Source: Ornithinimicrobium sufpigmenti (GTDB lineage: Bacteria; Actinomycetota; Actinomycetes; Actinomycetales; Dermatophilaceae). From it: 64,000 bases of DNA. This document shows positions 42,821-54,127 of this stretch, piece after piece. Under the pieces are notes generated by a model, which was not told where the DNA came from, ran no database searches, and saw only the letters and a program-made list of their open reading frames with translations. Where the stretch lies: assembly GCF_004322775.1 (NCBI RefSeq), contig NZ_CP036403.1, forward strand, positions 558,001 to 622,000, written 5' to 3'. Position 1 is the stretch's first letter. Every line of letters starts with the position of its first letter. A program made the position numbers and the translations under genes.

Positions 42821-44014
42821 ATGCGAGCACTGACATGGCAAGGCGTGGAGGACGTGCGGGTGGAGACGGTCCCGGACCCGGTCATCCAGGAGCCCACCGA
42901 CGCGATCGTGCGGGTCACCTCGACCGCGATCTGCGGGTCGGACCTGCACCTGTACAAGGTCCTGGGCGCCTACCTGGACCAGGGCGACGTCCTGGGTCAC
43001 GAGTTCATGGGCATCGTGGAGGAGGTGGGCGGGCAGACCGGTGACCTGAAGGTGGGGGACCGCGTCGTCGTGCCCTTCACCATCTGCTGCGGCACCTGCT
43101 GGATGTGCTCGCGCGGCTTCTTCGCCCAGTGCGAGACGACGCAGAACCGTGAGCAGGGCAAGGGGGCGTCGCTGTTCGGCTACACCGAGCTCTACGGCCA
43201 GGTGCCCGGCGGTCAGGCGGAGATGGTGCGGGTGCCGCAGGCGCAGTTCGGGCCGGTCAGGCTGCCCGAGCACGGCGCGGACGAGCGCTACCTCTATCTC
43301 TCCGACATCCTGCCCACCGCCTGGCAGGGCGTGAAGTGGGCGGAGGTGCCCGAGGGCGGGACGCTGGCCGTCATGGGTCTTGGCCCCATCGGCCAGCTCG
43401 CCGTGCGCAGCGCCCGCCACCTCGGTCTGCGGGTCATCGGCGTCGACCTGGTTCCCGAGCGGATGGCGCTCGCGGCGGAGTGGGGCGCGGAGATCATCGA
43501 CCTGCGTGACGGACTGGACGACGCCGCGGACGTGGGTGCTGCCGTCCGTGACCTCACCGAGGGCCGGGGCGCCGACGGTGTCCTCGACGCCGTCGGGATG
43601 GAGGCCCACGGCAACCCGGTCAGCGAGAAGATGATCAACGCCGTCGGCAAGCTGCCCGGCCTGGTCGCCAAGCCGATGATCGAGAACCTGGGGATCGACC
43701 GGCTGGCCGCTCTGCATGCCAGCCTCGAGGCGGTCCGCCGCGCCGGGACGGTCTCGTTGAGCGGCGTCTACGGAGGGGCGGTCGACCCGATGCCGATGCT
43801 CGACATGTTCGACAAGGGCCTCACGCTGCGGATGGGTCAGTGCCACGTCAAGCAGTGGACCCCCGAGCTGCTCGAGCTGGTCAGCCAGGACGAGGACGTG
43901 CTGGGGCTGGAGTCCCTGGCCACGCACCGGGTCCCGCTGGAGGACGCCCCGGCGATGTACGAGACCTTCCAGAAGAAGGAGGACGGCTGCATCAAGGTGG
44001 TGCTCAAGCCGTGA
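42821..44014 (+). CDS. Zinc-dependent alcohol dehydrogenase
   Basis: 397 residues of the MDR family. Catalytic zinc ligands are in [13 protein letters not shown] (Cys) and [15 protein letters not shown] (His-Glu); a second cysteine set [16 protein letters not shown] binds structural zinc. The Rossmann motif [28 protein letters not shown] follows. The form resembles the glutathione-independent formaldehyde-dehydrogenase-like branch with a long insertion ([25 protein letters not shown]). Substrate unknown. The 3' end overlaps the convergent thioredoxin gene by 11 nt. Confidence 0.93.
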   Translation: MRALTWQGVEDVRVETVPDPVIQEPTDAIVRVTSTAICGSDLHLYKVLGAYLDQGDVLGHEFMGIVEEVGGQTGDLKVGDRVVVPFTICCGTCWMCSRGFFAQCETTQNREQGKGASLFGYTELYGQVPGGQAEMVRVPQAQFGPVRLPEHGADERYLYLSDILPTAWQGVKWAEVPEGGTLAVMGLGPIGQLAVRSARHLGLRVIGVDLVPERMALAAEWGAEIIDLRDGLDDAADVGAAVRDLTEGRGADGVLDAVGMEAHGNPVSEKMINAVGKLPGLVAKPMIENLGIDRLAALHASLEAVRRAGTVSLSGVYGGAVDPMPMLDMFDKGLTLRMGQCHVKQWTPELLELVSQDEDVLGLESLATHRVPLEDAPAMYETFQKKEDGCIKVVLKP

Positions 44015-44321
44015 CGGTGGCCAGCGCCTCGTCGATCTCCTGACGCCGGCTGGGGCGGACGACGCGGGCGACCTCCACCCCGTCACGCAGGAAGATCAGG
44101 GTCGGCCAGAGCTTCACCCGGTAGGACCGTCCCAGGGCCCTGCCCCTCCCGTCCTCGACGGCGTGCACAGGGAGCCTCGGGTGCTCTGCCAGGGCCGGCG
44201 CGATGTAGCGGTCTGCCGCCCGGCAGTAGCCGCACCAGTCGGTGCCGAAGATCACGACCGTCGGTCCCTGCGTCGCGTCGAGGGTCTCCCGCCGGGGCTG
44301 CTCGGTGGCGTAGGTGGTCAT
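44004..44321 (-). CDS. Thioredoxin/glutaredoxin-like protein
   Basis: 105 residues. Active-site WCGYC in [27 protein letters not shown], the cis-Pro segment [22 protein letters not shown] and a short C-terminal helix form a complete thioredoxin fold. The start is set at the second ATG (MTTYATEQ); an upstream ATG at 44339 adds 6 residues. Likely cytoplasmic thiol-disulfide exchange. It lies at the border of the accessory block, just before rsmA. Confidence 0.85.
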   Translation of the reverse strand: MTTYATEQPRRETLDATQGPTVVIFGTDWCGYCRAADRYIAPALAEHPRLPVHAVEDGRGRALGRSYRVKLWPTLIFLRDGVEVARVVRPSRRQEIDEALATVTA

Positions 44322-44393
44322 CCACCCAGCATCGTTCATCACCGCAGGGGTGACCACCCCGGCGGCGTGCTGCGGGCATGGGATCATGCACCG

Positions 44394-45290
44394 GTGACGA
44401 CCGAGCAGCCGCAGGAGCAGCCCGACGAGCACGGGGACCACCTCGAGCACCTGCTGGGCCCTGCGCAGGTCCGCGAGCTCGCTGCCCGGCTGGGTGTCCG
44501 GCCCACCAAGGCGTGGGGCCAGAACTTCGTCATCGACAAGGGCACCGTCCGGCGCATCGTGCGGGCCGCGGAGGTTGGCCCGGACGACGTCGTCCTCGAG
44601 GTCGGGCCCGGCCTCGGCTCGCTCACCCTGGCCCTGCTGCCGCAGGTGCGCCACGTCACCGCCGTCGAGATCGACCCGGTCCTGGCCGGCCAGCTGCCGG
44701 AGACCGTGGCCACCCGCGCGCCGCACCTGGCCGACCGGCTCACGGTCCTGCAGACCGACGCGCTGCGGGTCGCCGAGCTGCCCGACCCGCAGCCGACCGC
44801 GCTGGTCGCCAACCTGCCCTACAACGTCGCCGTCCCCGTCGTGCTGCACCTGCTGGCCACCGTGCCCACCCTGGAGACGGTGCTGGTCATGGTCCAGCTC
44901 GAGGTCGCCGAGCGGCTCGCGGCCGCCCCCGGCAGCAAGGTCTACGGCGTGCCCAGCGTCAAGGCCAACTGGTATGCCGAGGTGTCCGGCGCCGGGCGGA
45001 TCGGCCGCAACGTCTTCTGGCCCGCCCCCAACGTCGACTCCGGCCTGGTCCGGATGGTCCGCCGCGAGCCGCCGGTCACGGCTGCCTCCCGGCAGGCGGT
45101 CTTCGCCGTCGTCGACGCCGCCTTCGCCCAGCGGCGCAAGACCCTCCGGGCGGCCCTGTCCGGGTGGGCCGGGTCCCCCGCGGCCGCCGAGGAGGCGCTG
45201 CGCGCCGCCGGTGTGGACCCGCGGGCCCGGGGAGAGGTCCTCGGGGTGGCGGACTTCGCCCGGATCGCGGCCCATAGGGTGAGGTCATGA
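44394..45290 (+). CDS. rsmA: 16S rRNA (adenine(1518)-N(6)/adenine(1519)-N(6))-dimethyltransferase
   Basis: 298 residues; GTG start. Dimethylates the two adenines in the 3' hairpin of 16S r[24 protein letters not shown] is the family opening, [14 protein letters not shown] the SAM site, and [16 protein letters not shown] the catalytic NLPY motif. The C-terminal helical domain ([18 protein letters not shown]) is present. The ispE ATG overlaps its stop. The rpf gene often placed before rsmA in actinobacteria is absent. Confidence 0.95.
   Translation: MTTEQPQEQPDEHGDHLEHLLGPAQVRELAARLGVRPTKAWGQNFVIDKGTVRRIVRAAEVGPDDVVLEVGPGLGSLTLALLPQVRHVTAVEIDPVLAGQLPETVATRAPHLADRLTVLQTDALRVAELPDPQPTALVANLPYNVAVPVVLHLLATVPTLETVLVMVQLEVAERLAAAPGSKVYGVPSVKANWYAEVSGAGRIGRNVFWPAPNVDSGLVRMVRREPPVTAASRQAVFAVVDAAFAQRRKTLRAALSGWAGSPAAAEEALRAAGVDPRARGEVLGVADFARIAAHRVRS
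45275..45280 (+). promoter_or_regulatory. TAGGGT -10 box before ispE
   Basis: TAGGGT ends 6 nt before the ispE ATG, inside the rsmA 3' end; a possible internal leaderless promoter. Confidence 0.35.
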
Positions 45291-46227
45291 CGACGGACGC
45301 GGTCACGGTCAGGGTCCCCGGGAAGATCAACCTGGGCCTGTTCGTCGGACCACTGCGCGAGGACGGCTACCACGAGCTGTCCACCGTCTTCCACGCCGTC
45401 AGCCTCTTCGACCACGTGACGGTCCAGCCCGCCGACGACTGGTCCGTGCACGTCACCGGCCCGTTCGCCGACCGCGTCCCCACCGACGAGACCAACCTGG
45501 CCCTGGTCGCCGCCCGCACCCTGGCCTCCCGGCGGCAGCGCCGCGCCACGGTGCCGCCGGTGCGCATCGACATCGACAAGCAGATCCCCGTCGCCGGCGG
45601 CATGGCCGGCGGCAGCGCGGACGCCGCCGCCACCCTCGTGGCCTGCCGCGAGCTGTGGACGCTGGACCACATCGAGAACGAGCTGCTGGAGGTGATGGCC
45701 GCCAGCCTGGGCTCCGACATCCCCTTCCTCCTGCACGGCGGCACCGCGATCGGCTCCGGCCGCGGCGAGCAGATCACGCCGGTCCTGGCCCGGGGGGAGC
45801 TGCACTGGGTGCTGTGGGCGGGAGAGGGGCTGAGCCTGTCCACGCCGGCCGTGTATGCCGAGCTGGACCGGCTGCGGGAGGAGCGCGGCGCCGAGGTCGG
45901 CGCCCCCGAACCGTCGGGGGACCTGCTGACCGCCCTACGCCGGATGGACACCGACGCGGTCGCCGCCACCCTGCACAACGACCTGCAGGAGGCGGCGGTC
46001 TCGCTGCACCCCATCCTGGCCGAGGTGCTCGAGGCGGGCCAGGAGCTGGGCGCCCGCGCCGGCGTCGTGTCCGGCTCGGGGCCGACCGTCGCCTTCCTCG
46101 TCGACTCCCAGGCGCAGGCGATCGACCTCTCCGTGGGGCTGGCCGCCAACGGACCGACCGGGGAGATCCTCCGGGCGGTCGGCCCGGTCCCGGGCACCCA
46201 GCTGGTGCACCGCGTGGGGCAGGGTTG

Positions 46228-46228
<1 letters not shown>
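45287..46228 (+). CDS. ispE: 4-(cytidine 5'-diphospho)-2-C-methyl-D-erythritol kinase
   Basis: 313 residues. GHMP kinase of the MEP isoprenoid pathway. Motif 1 is in [33 protein letters not shown], the ATP loop is [17 protein letters not shown], and motif 3 is [17 protein letters not shown]. Length normal. Overlaps rsmA by 4 nt and the ABC-F gene by 1 nt, the usual actinobacterial order. Confidence 0.95.
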
Positions 46229-48072
<1,844 letters not shown>

Positions 48073-48116
48073 CCCGTGGGTGAGGCAGTGACGGGCGTGC
48101 TCGGGGCAGCCCGGCC

Positions 48117-49103
48117 ATGACGCGTGAGGGTATGGAGCGCCACCAGGTGTGGTTCTACCTCGCCGCGCTCGTCCTCGGGCTGCTCCTCGGCCGGGCCGCA
48201 CCCGGGCTGGACGGGGCCGCAGAGGCCTCGGTGTGGCCGGTGCTGGCCGTGCTGCTCTACGCGACCTTCACCCAGCTGCCGCTGACCTCGGTGCCGGCGG
48301 CGTTCCGCGACGCCCGCTTCCTCGGCACCGCCCTCGTGGGCAACTTCGTCCTGGTGCCGCTGCTGGTCTGGGGCCTGGTGCAGCTGGCGCCGCCGGACCC
48401 GGCGCTGCGGCTGGGCCTGCTGCTGGTCCTGCTGGTGCCGTGCACGGACTGGTTCATCACCTTCACCCAGCTCGGCGGCGGGGACGGCGCCCGCGCCACC
48501 GCACTGACGCCGGTCTCCCTGCTGCTGCAGCTGGCGCTGCTGCCGGTCTACCTCTGGCTGCTGGGCGGCACCCCGGTGACCGGAGTGTTCACCCCGGGCC
48601 AGGTCTGGCCGGCGCTGCTGGTGCTGCTCGGGCCGCTGGCCCTGGCCGCCCTGACCATGCGGTGGGCCGCTGACCGCCCGAGGGGCCGACGGCTGGTGGA
48701 TCGGCTCGGTGCGGCTCCGGTGCCGCTGCTGGCGGTGGTGATCCTGCTGGTCGGGGTCGGTCACGCGGAGGAGATCGCCGGGTCCGGTGCCGTGCTGCGC
48801 GTGGTCGCCGTGGTGTCGGGGCTCTACCTCGTCGGTGCGGTGACGCTCGCCGTGGTGCTGGCCCGTCTGGTCCGCCTGCCCGTGCCACAGGGCCGGACGC
48901 TGGCCTTCAGCCTCGCGACGCGCAACAGCTTCATCGTGCTGCCGTTCGCGCTGTCCCTGCCGGCCGGGTGGGAGACGGCCGCCCTGGTGGTGGTGCTGCA
49001 GTCGGTGGTGGAGCTGCTGGGGATGATCGTCCTCGTGCGTCTGGTGCCCGGGGTCCTCCTCCGCGGGGTCAGGCCTCGTCGAAAGGCTCCAGCAGGGTCT
49101 TGA
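48117..49103 (+). CDS. Bile acid:sodium symporter / Acr3-like permease
   Basis: 328 residues with about ten hydrophobic helices. The segment VLLVPCTDWFITFTQLGGGDGARATALTPVSLLLQL matches the conserved region of arsenite-efflux Acr3 proteins, including the PCT cysteine; LAFSLATRNSFIVLPFALSLP is the second conserved region. No ars regulator or arsenate reductase is nearby, so arsenite as substrate is uncertain. An alternative ATG lies 15 nt downstream. Its 3' end overlaps the convergent MarR gene by 35 nt. Confidence 0.85.
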   Translation: MTREGMERHQVWFYLAALVLGLLLGRAAPGLDGAAEASVWPVLAVLLYATFTQLPLTSVPAAFRDARFLGTALVGNFVLVPLLVWGLVQLAPPDPALRLGLLLVLLVPCTDWFITFTQLGGGDGARATALTPVSLLLQLALLPVYLWLLGGTPVTGVFTPGQVWPALLVLLGPLALAALTMRWAADRPRGRRLVDRLGAAPVPLLAVVILLVGVGHAEEIAGSGAVLRVVAVVSGLYLVGAVTLAVVLARLVRLPVPQGRTLAFSLATRNSFIVLPFALSLPAGWETAALVVVLQSVVELLGMIVLVRLVPGVLLRGVRPRRKAPAGS

Positions 49104-49587
49104 GCAGACCGGCCAGCCGGGCCTGCTCCCCGGGGTCGAGGCTGGCCAGGATCTGCCGCTCTCCCGCGACGAGCTCGGCCATCGCCGCGTCGACCACGTC
49201 GCGCCCCGTCCCGGTGAGACGGACCTGCACGGACCGGGCGTCGGTGGGGGATGACGACCGGGCCACGAGACCACGCTCCACGAGCCGGGAGATGCGGTTA
49301 GTCATGGTGCCGCTGGTGACAAGCGTCTGCCGCACCAGCGCGGTCGGCGTGAGCTGGTAGGGCTCCCCAGCGCGACGCAGGGCGGAGAGGACGTCGAACT
49401 CCCACGCCTCCAGCCCCCGCTCGGCGAAGGCACGCCGGCGGGCCAGGTCGAGGTGCCGGGCGAGGCGGGAGATCCTGGAGAGCACCTGGAGGGGGGCGAC
49501 GTCCAGGTCCGGGCGCTCACGGCGCCATGCCGCGACGATCCTGTCGACCTCGTCGACCTCGTCGACGCCGTCGCCCTCGGGAACCAT
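49069..49587 (-). CDS. MarR family transcriptional regulator
   Basis: 172 residues; start set at the ATG at 49587 (MVPEGDG) because a TAGGGT box lies 7 nt upstream. Winged-helix DNA-binding domain LTPTALVRQTLVTSGTMTNRISRLVERGLVARSSSPTDARSVQVRLTGTGRDVVDAAM is typical MarR. Acts as a ligand-sensitive dimeric repressor. Target not known; its gene is convergent with the permease, not divergent, so control of the permease is not implied. Confidence 0.92.
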   Translation of the reverse strand: MVPEGDGVDEVDEVDRIVAAWRRERPDLDVAPLQVLSRISRLARHLDLARRRAFAERGLEAWEFDVLSALRRAGEPYQLTPTALVRQTLVTSGTMTNRISRLVERGLVARSSSPTDARSVQVRLTGTGRDVVDAAMAELVAGERQILASLDPGEQARLAGLLKTLLEPFDEA

Positions 49588-49594
49588 GGCGGTC

Positions 49595-49600
49595 ACCCTA
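49595..49600 (-). promoter_or_regulatory. TAGGGT -10 box for the MarR gene
   Basis: Minus-strand TAGGGT, 7 nt before the ATG at 49587, beside the 3' end of tRNA-Gln. Confidence 0.45.
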
Positions 49601-49606
49601 TGCGCC

Positions 49607-49688
49607 TGGCTCCCCGGGAAGGAATCGAACCTTCGTCGCTAATCCTGATTCAAAGTCAGGCGGCCCCTACCAGCAGAGCAACCGGGGA
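49607..49688 (-). tRNA. tRNA-Gln(UUG), atypical D and variable arms
   Basis: Acceptor UCCCCGG/CCGGGGA, discriminator G and encoded CCA. Anticodon stem CCUGA/UCAGG with loop CUUUGAA gives UUG (Gln). T arm GAAGG-UUCGAUU-CCUUC. The body is 79 nt without CCA: the D region is two nt longer than usual, position 14 appears to be U, and the variable region is 9 nt (AUUAGCGAC). Confidence 0.8.
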
Positions 49689-49751
49689 ACGTGCCGGAGC
49701 ACCGCACCAGCCTAACGGGGCCTCGGGACGGTGGTGCCGACCTCCGTGGGC

Positions 49752-50399
49752 TCAGTGCTTGCGCTTGGTGCGCAGGGTGGGTTTGGCCTCCATGCCGGCC
49801 AGGCCGTTCCAGGCCAGGTTGACCAGGTGGGCGGCCACGTCGTCCTTCTTCATCCGCCGGGAGTCCAGCCACCAGCCGCCGGGGATGGCGACCATGCCGA
49901 CCAGCATCTGGGCGTAGAGCGGCGCGGTCTTGGGGTCCAGCCGGCGGCGCTTGAACTCCGCCGCCAGGATGTGCTCGACCTGGCTGGCGATGTCGCTGAT
50001 CAGGCTGGCGAAGGAGCCGGTGGACTGGCCCGGGGGGCTGTCCCGCACCAGGATGCGGAAGCCGTCGGTGGAGTGCTCGATGTAGTCCAGCAGCGCCAGC
50101 GCGGCCGCCTCCAGCAGGGCCCGGGCGTTGCCCCCGTGCTCCTGCAGGGCGGTGGTGATCTGGCCGAGCAGGGCCTGGATCTCCCGGTCGACCACGACGG
50201 CGTAGAGCCCCTCCTTGCCGCCGAAGTGCTCGTAGATCACCGGCTTGGAGACCCCCGCGCTCAGCGCGATCTCCTCCACGCTGGTCCCTTCGAAGCCCTT
50301 CTCCGCGAACAGGCCCCGGCCCACCTCGATGAGCTGCTGGCGGCGTTGCGGACCGGTCATCCGGCTGCGCGCCGAGGCCTTGGGTGTGGGGGAGCTCAC
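49752..50399 (-). CDS. TetR/AcrR family transcriptional regulator
   Basis: 215 residues; GTG start. N-terminal HTH: RMTGPQRRQQLIEVGRGLFAEKGFEGTSVEEIALSAGVSKPVIYEHFGGKEGLYAVVVDRE is a full TetR domain. The ligand domain follows, ending in a basic KPTLRTKRKH tail. Divergent from glmU with only 42 nt between starts, a position common for this regulator in actinobacteria. Ligand unknown. Confidence 0.92.
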   Translation of the reverse strand: MSSPTPKASARSRMTGPQRRQQLIEVGRGLFAEKGFEGTSVEEIALSAGVSKPVIYEHFGGKEGLYAVVVDREIQALLGQITTALQEHGGNARALLEAAALALLDYIEHSTDGFRILVRDSPPGQSTGSFASLISDIASQVEHILAAEFKRRRLDPKTAPLYAQMLVGMVAIPGGWWLDSRRMKKDDVAAHLVNLAWNGLAGMEAKPTLRTKRKH

Positions 50400-50428
50400 C
50401 GCCCCATCATGCCAAGGTGGCTCGCGGG

Positions 50429-50434
50429 TAGAGT
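50429..50434 (+). promoter_or_regulatory. TAGAGT -10 box for glmU-prs
   Basis: TAGAGT ends 7 nt before the GTG at 50442. Confidence 0.55.
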
Positions 50435-50441
50435 CGGAGCC

Positions 50442-51953
50442 GTGCCCACCCACCATCCTGCAGCCGTCATCATCCTCGCCGCCGGCCAGGGGACGCGGAT
50501 GAAGAGCAAGATCCCCAAGGTGCTCCATGCCATCGGCGGACGCTCCCTCGTCGGGCACGCGCTGCATGCCGCTCGCAGCCTCGCACCGGCCCATCTGGCC
50601 GTCGTCGTGCGCCACGACCGGGACCGCGTCGCCGACCACGTCGCCCAGATCGACCCCGCCGCGATCATCGCCGACCAGGACGAGCAGCCCGGGACCGGTC
50701 GCGCCTGCGAGTGCGGGCTGGCGGCCCTCCCGGACGACCTGAACGGCACGGTGCTCGTCACCATGGGTGACGTCCCGCTCCTGGAACCGCAGACCCTCGC
50801 CGACCTCACCCGGATCCACGAGGAGGCCGGTGCGGCGGTCACCCTGCTGTCAGCGGTGGTGGAGGACGCCGGCAACTACGGCCGGGTCGTCCGCGATGCG
50901 GAGGGCAACCTGCTGCAGATCATGGAGCGCAAGGACGCCGAGGAGCACCGGCGGTCGGGCAACGAGTTCGCCCACGTCCTGGACATCACCGAGTACAACT
51001 CCGGCATCTACGCCTTCGACGCGGAGGTCCTGCGCAGCGCGCTCGGGCGGATCGTGCCCTCGCCCGTCACCGGCGAGAAGTACCTCACCGACGTGGTCAA
51101 GCTGGCCCGGGACGAGGGCCGCGTCGTGCTGGCCCACCCGCTGCACGGACCGGACCTGGTGCAGACCGAGGGCGTCAACGACAAGGCGCAGCTGGCCCAG
51201 CTGGGCCGGATCCTCAACGCCCGCAACGTCGAGCGCCACATGAAGGCGGGGGTCATCGTCGTCGACCCGGCCACCACCTGGATCGATGTCGACGTGAGCA
51301 TCGGCCAGGACACGGTGGTCCGCCCGCACACCCAGCTCCTGGGCGCGACCACGGTCGGCGAGGACGCGGTGATCGGCCCCGAGACGACCCTGACCGACAC
51401 CTCCGTGGGCGACGGCGCCAGCGTCGTGCGGACCCAGGCCGAGCACGCCGTCATCGGGCCCCGCGCCACGGTCGGCCCGTTCTCCTACCTGCGCCCCGGC
51501 ACCACGCTGGGCGAGTCGGGCAAGATCGGCGGCTTCGTGGAGACCAAGAACGCCCGGATCGGCGCCGGGGCCAAGGTGCCCCACCTGACCTACTGCGGCG
51601 ACGCGACCATCGGGGAGGGCGCGAACATCGGCGCCGGCACGATCTTCGCCAACTACGACGGCGTCACCAAGCACCACACCCACGTCGGACGGCACAGCTT
51701 CGTCGGCTCAGACTCCGTGCTGATCGCTCCGGTCGACATCGGCGACGGCGCCTACGTGGCCGCCGGCTCGGCCGTCGAGGGCGTCGTGGAGCCGGGGCAG
51801 ATCGCGGTCGCCCGCGGCCGGCAGCGCAACATCGACGGCTGGGTCGCGCGCCGCCGCGCCGGCACCCCGACCGCCGAGGCCGCGGACGCCGCCCGTGCCC
51901 GCGGCGCCCGGCACCTCGACGAGACCACCTCGACCCCCACCCAGGAGAGCTGA
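50442..51953 (+). CDS. glmU: Bifunctional UDP-N-acetylglucosamine pyrophosphorylase / glucosamine-1-phosphate N-acetyltransferase
   Basis: 503 residues; GTG start supported by a -10 box. N-terminal uridylyltransferase: VIILAAGQGTRMKSKIPKVLHAIGGRSLVGHAL; later EQPGTGRACECG and MGDVPLL. C-terminal left-handed beta-helix acetyltransferase with hexapeptide repeats (VGPFSYLRPGTTLGESGKIGGFVETKNARIGAGAKVPHLTYCGDATIGEGANIGAGTIFANYDG). Makes UDP-GlcNAc for the cell wall. prs follows with a 1-nt overlap. Confidence 0.97.
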   Translation: MPTHHPAAVIILAAGQGTRMKSKIPKVLHAIGGRSLVGHALHAARSLAPAHLAVVVRHDRDRVADHVAQIDPAAIIADQDEQPGTGRACECGLAALPDDLNGTVLVTMGDVPLLEPQTLADLTRIHEEAGAAVTLLSAVVEDAGNYGRVVRDAEGNLLQIMERKDAEEHRRSGNEFAHVLDITEYNSGIYAFDAEVLRSALGRIVPSPVTGEKYLTDVVKLARDEGRVVLAHPLHGPDLVQTEGVNDKAQLAQLGRILNARNVERHMKAGVIVVDPATTWIDVDVSIGQDTVVRPHTQLLGATTVGEDAVIGPETTLTDTSVGDGASVVRTQAEHAVIGPRATVGPFSYLRPGTTLGESGKIGGFVETKNARIGAGAKVPHLTYCGDATIGEGANIGAGTIFANYDGVTKHHTHVGRHSFVGSDSVLIAPVDIGDGAYVAAGSAVEGVVEPGQIAVARGRQRNIDGWVARRRAGTPTAEAADAARARGARHLDETTSTPTQES

Positions 51954-52936
51954 TGACCGGCATCCACCGGACCACCGAGAAGAACCTCATGGTCTTCTCC
52001 GGGCGCGCGCACCCGGCCCTGTCGGAGGAGGTGGCTGCCTATCTGGAGACGTCCCTGGTCCCCACCCAGGCCTACGACTTCGCCAACAGCGAGACCTACG
52101 TGCGCTTCGACGAGTCGGTGCGTGGCTGCGACGCCTTCGTCATCCAGAGCCACGTCGCCCCCGTCAACCAGTGGATCATGGAGCACCTGATCATGGTCGA
52201 CGCGCTCAAGCGCGGCTCGGCCAAGCGGATCACGGTCGTGCTGCCGTTCTTCGGGTATGCCCGTCAGGACAAGAAGCACCGCGGGCGCGAGCCGATCTCG
52301 GCCCGGCTGATCGCCGACATGTACAAGACCGCGGGCGCCGACCGTCTCCTGGCGGTCGACCTGCACACCGCGCAGATCCAGGGTTTCTTCGACGGGCCGG
52401 TCGACCACCTGATGGCGACCCCGATCCTCACCGACTACGTCAAGGAGAAGTACGGCGACCAGCCCCTGGCCGTGGTCTCGCCCGACGCCGGCCGGATCAA
52501 GGTCGCGGAGTGGTGGAGCAACAAGCTCGCCGGGGCACCGCTGGCCTTCATCCACAAGACCCGGGACGTCAACCGGCCGAACGAGTCCGTCGCCAACCGG
52601 GTCGTGGGTGAGGTCGAGGGACGGCTGTGCATCCTGGTCGACGACATGATCGACTCCGGGGGCACGATCTGCCATGCCGCGGACGCCCTGATGGAGGAGG
52701 GGGCCAGGGGCGTGGTCATCGCCGCGACCCACCCGATCTTCTCCGGCCCGGCCGTGGAGCGGCTGGCTGCGTCCGGCGCCCAGGAGGTGGTGGTGACCAA
52801 CACCCTGCCGCTCGGCCCCGAGGCGGAGCAGCTGGAGAAGATCACCCAGCTCTCGATCGCGCCGCTCATCAGCCGGGCGATCAAGGAGGTCTTCGAGGAC
52901 GGGTCGGTGACGTCGATGTTCGAAGGCCGGGCGTAG
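51953..52936 (+). CDS. prs: Ribose-phosphate diphosphokinase
   Basis: 327 residues; AGGAGA before the ATG. Makes PRPP from ribose-5-phosphate and ATP. LPFFGYARQDKKHRGREPISARLIADMYKTAGADRLLAVDLHTAQIQGFFDGPVDHL is the ATP/regulatory flap region, and CILVDDMIDSGGTI the PRPP-binding loop. Length normal. The last codons and TAG stop lie inside the first unit of a 26-bp tandem repeat. Confidence 0.97.
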   Translation: MTGIHRTTEKNLMVFSGRAHPALSEEVAAYLETSLVPTQAYDFANSETYVRFDESVRGCDAFVIQSHVAPVNQWIMEHLIMVDALKRGSAKRITVVLPFFGYARQDKKHRGREPISARLIADMYKTAGADRLLAVDLHTAQIQGFFDGPVDHLMATPILTDYVKEKYGDQPLAVVSPDAGRIKVAEWWSNKLAGAPLAFIHKTRDVNRPNESVANRVVGEVEGRLCILVDDMIDSGGTICHAADALMEEGARGVVIAATHPIFSGPAVERLAASGAQEVVVTNTLPLGPEAEQLEKITQLSIAPLISRAIKEVFEDGSVTSMFEGRA

Positions 52937-53103
52937 CAGGCGGTCGGGTGCGCCGGGCGTAGCAGGCGGTCGGGTGCGCCGGGCGTAGCAGGCGGTCGGG
53001 TGCGCCGGGCGTAGCAGGCGGTCGGGTGCGCCGGGCGTAGCAGGCGGTCGGGTGCGCCGGGCGTAGCAGGCGGTCGGGGGCGCCGGGCGTAGCAGGCAAT
53101 CGG
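52929..53103. repeat. Tandem repeat array C (6.7 units of 26 bp) at the prs stop codon
   Basis: Six units of 26 bp (52929, 52955, 52981, 53007, 53033, 53059), each containing GTAGCAGGCGGTCGGGTGCG, plus a partial seventh. The prs TAG stop is in unit 1. Unit 6 has one change. No spacers, so not CRISPR. The 217 nt from here to rplY otherwise hold no gene. Confidence 0.95.
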
Positions 53104-53320
53104 ATTTCATCCCCTCTCCACCTGGCGCTAGACTCGGGGGGTTGCCTCGGCGAGGGACGTCCCACGACGTCCGTCATCGACGAAGCGGATGCCGACGGGT
53201 CTGCCCGTCCGTGTCGCCTCCGCGTTGATCGCCTGATGACCGCACGATGACTGATCGCGTGCCGCGTCCCGCGTCGAGGCCCGACCAGACCCGACCGCAT
53301 ACCAGAAGAGGCCATGACCT

Positions 53321-53968
53321 ATGTCTGACCAGCTGAAGATCTCCGCCGAGAAGCGCACCGAGTTCGGCAAGGGCGCGGCTCGCCGCATCCGCCGCGCCGA
53401 CAAGGTGCCGGCCGTCCTCTACGGGCACGGCACCGACCCGCTGCACGTGTCCCTGCCCGGCCACGAGACGATGCTGGCGCTGCGCCAGATCAACGCCGTG
53501 CTGACCCTGGACGTCGAGGGCGAGGAGCACCTGGCCCTGGCCAAGGACGTGCAGCGCGACCCGGTGCGCCGGTTCATCGAGCACGTCGACCTCGTGATCG
53601 TCCGCAAGGGCGAGAAGGTCGTCGTCGACGTGGCGGTTCTTGTCGAGGGTGAGGCCGGTCCGGACACCTTCGTGTCCGTCGAGCTGACCGAGCTGACCGT
53701 CGAGGCCGAGGCCACCAACATCCCCGAGTCCATCACGGTCTCCGTCGAGGGTCTGACGGCCGGCACCCAGATCCTGGCCAGCGATGTCGAGCTGCCCGAG
53801 GGGACCAGCCTGGCGATCGACCCCGAGTCTCTGGTCGTCAACGTCATCGCGGCGATCACCGAGGCGGCCCTGGAGGCCGAGCTCGCCGAGGCCGAGGCCG
53901 AGGCCGGCATCGAGCAGGACGAGCCCGAGGCTGCGGCCGAGGAGCCGGCGGGCGACACCGAGGAGTGA
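53321..53968 (+). CDS. rplY: 50S ribosomal protein L25 / general stress protein Ctc
   Basis: 215 residues of the long Ctc type. N-terminal 5S rRNA-binding L25 domain: LKISAEKRTEFGKGAARRIRRADKVPAVLYGHGTDPLHVSLPGHE and RRFIEHVDLVIVRKGEKV. A C-terminal TL5-like beta domain follows, then a very acidic Ala/Glu tail (EAELAEAEAEAG...EEPAGDTEE). Binds 5S rRNA in the large subunit. pth follows after 159 nt, the usual neighbour. Confidence 0.95.
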   Translation: MSDQLKISAEKRTEFGKGAARRIRRADKVPAVLYGHGTDPLHVSLPGHETMLALRQINAVLTLDVEGEEHLALAKDVQRDPVRRFIEHVDLVIVRKGEKVVVDVAVLVEGEAGPDTFVSVELTELTVEAEATNIPESITVSVEGLTAGTQILASDVELPEGTSLAIDPESLVVNVIAAITEAALEAELAEAEAEAGIEQDEPEAAAEEPAGDTEE

Positions 53969-54127
53969 CACCCGCGGCGTGACCTTCACCGGTCATCGCT
54001 CACCAGCTGACGTGGCCGCGCCGCGGGACCTCCCGCGGCGTGGCCTCGCCCGTTCCAGGTGGAGTGTCTGCAGTCCTCCACGACCACCTCACCCACCCAC
54101 GACCCCCACCCGTCCCTGGAGGAGCCG

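Noticed and set aside
48117..49587. Arsenic resistance operon
   Set aside because: The permease resembles Acr3, but no ArsR or ArsC is present and the nearby regulator is a convergent MarR.
52929..53103. Repeat array C as a CRISPR array
   Set aside because: Units join directly without unique spacers, and no cas gene is present.
52881..53315. A 144-codon minus-strand frame repeating CYARRTRPPATPGAPDRLL-like units
   Set aside because: It is only the translation of the 26-bp tandem repeat array C, whose length runs through all frames; no ribosome site or known protein pattern.
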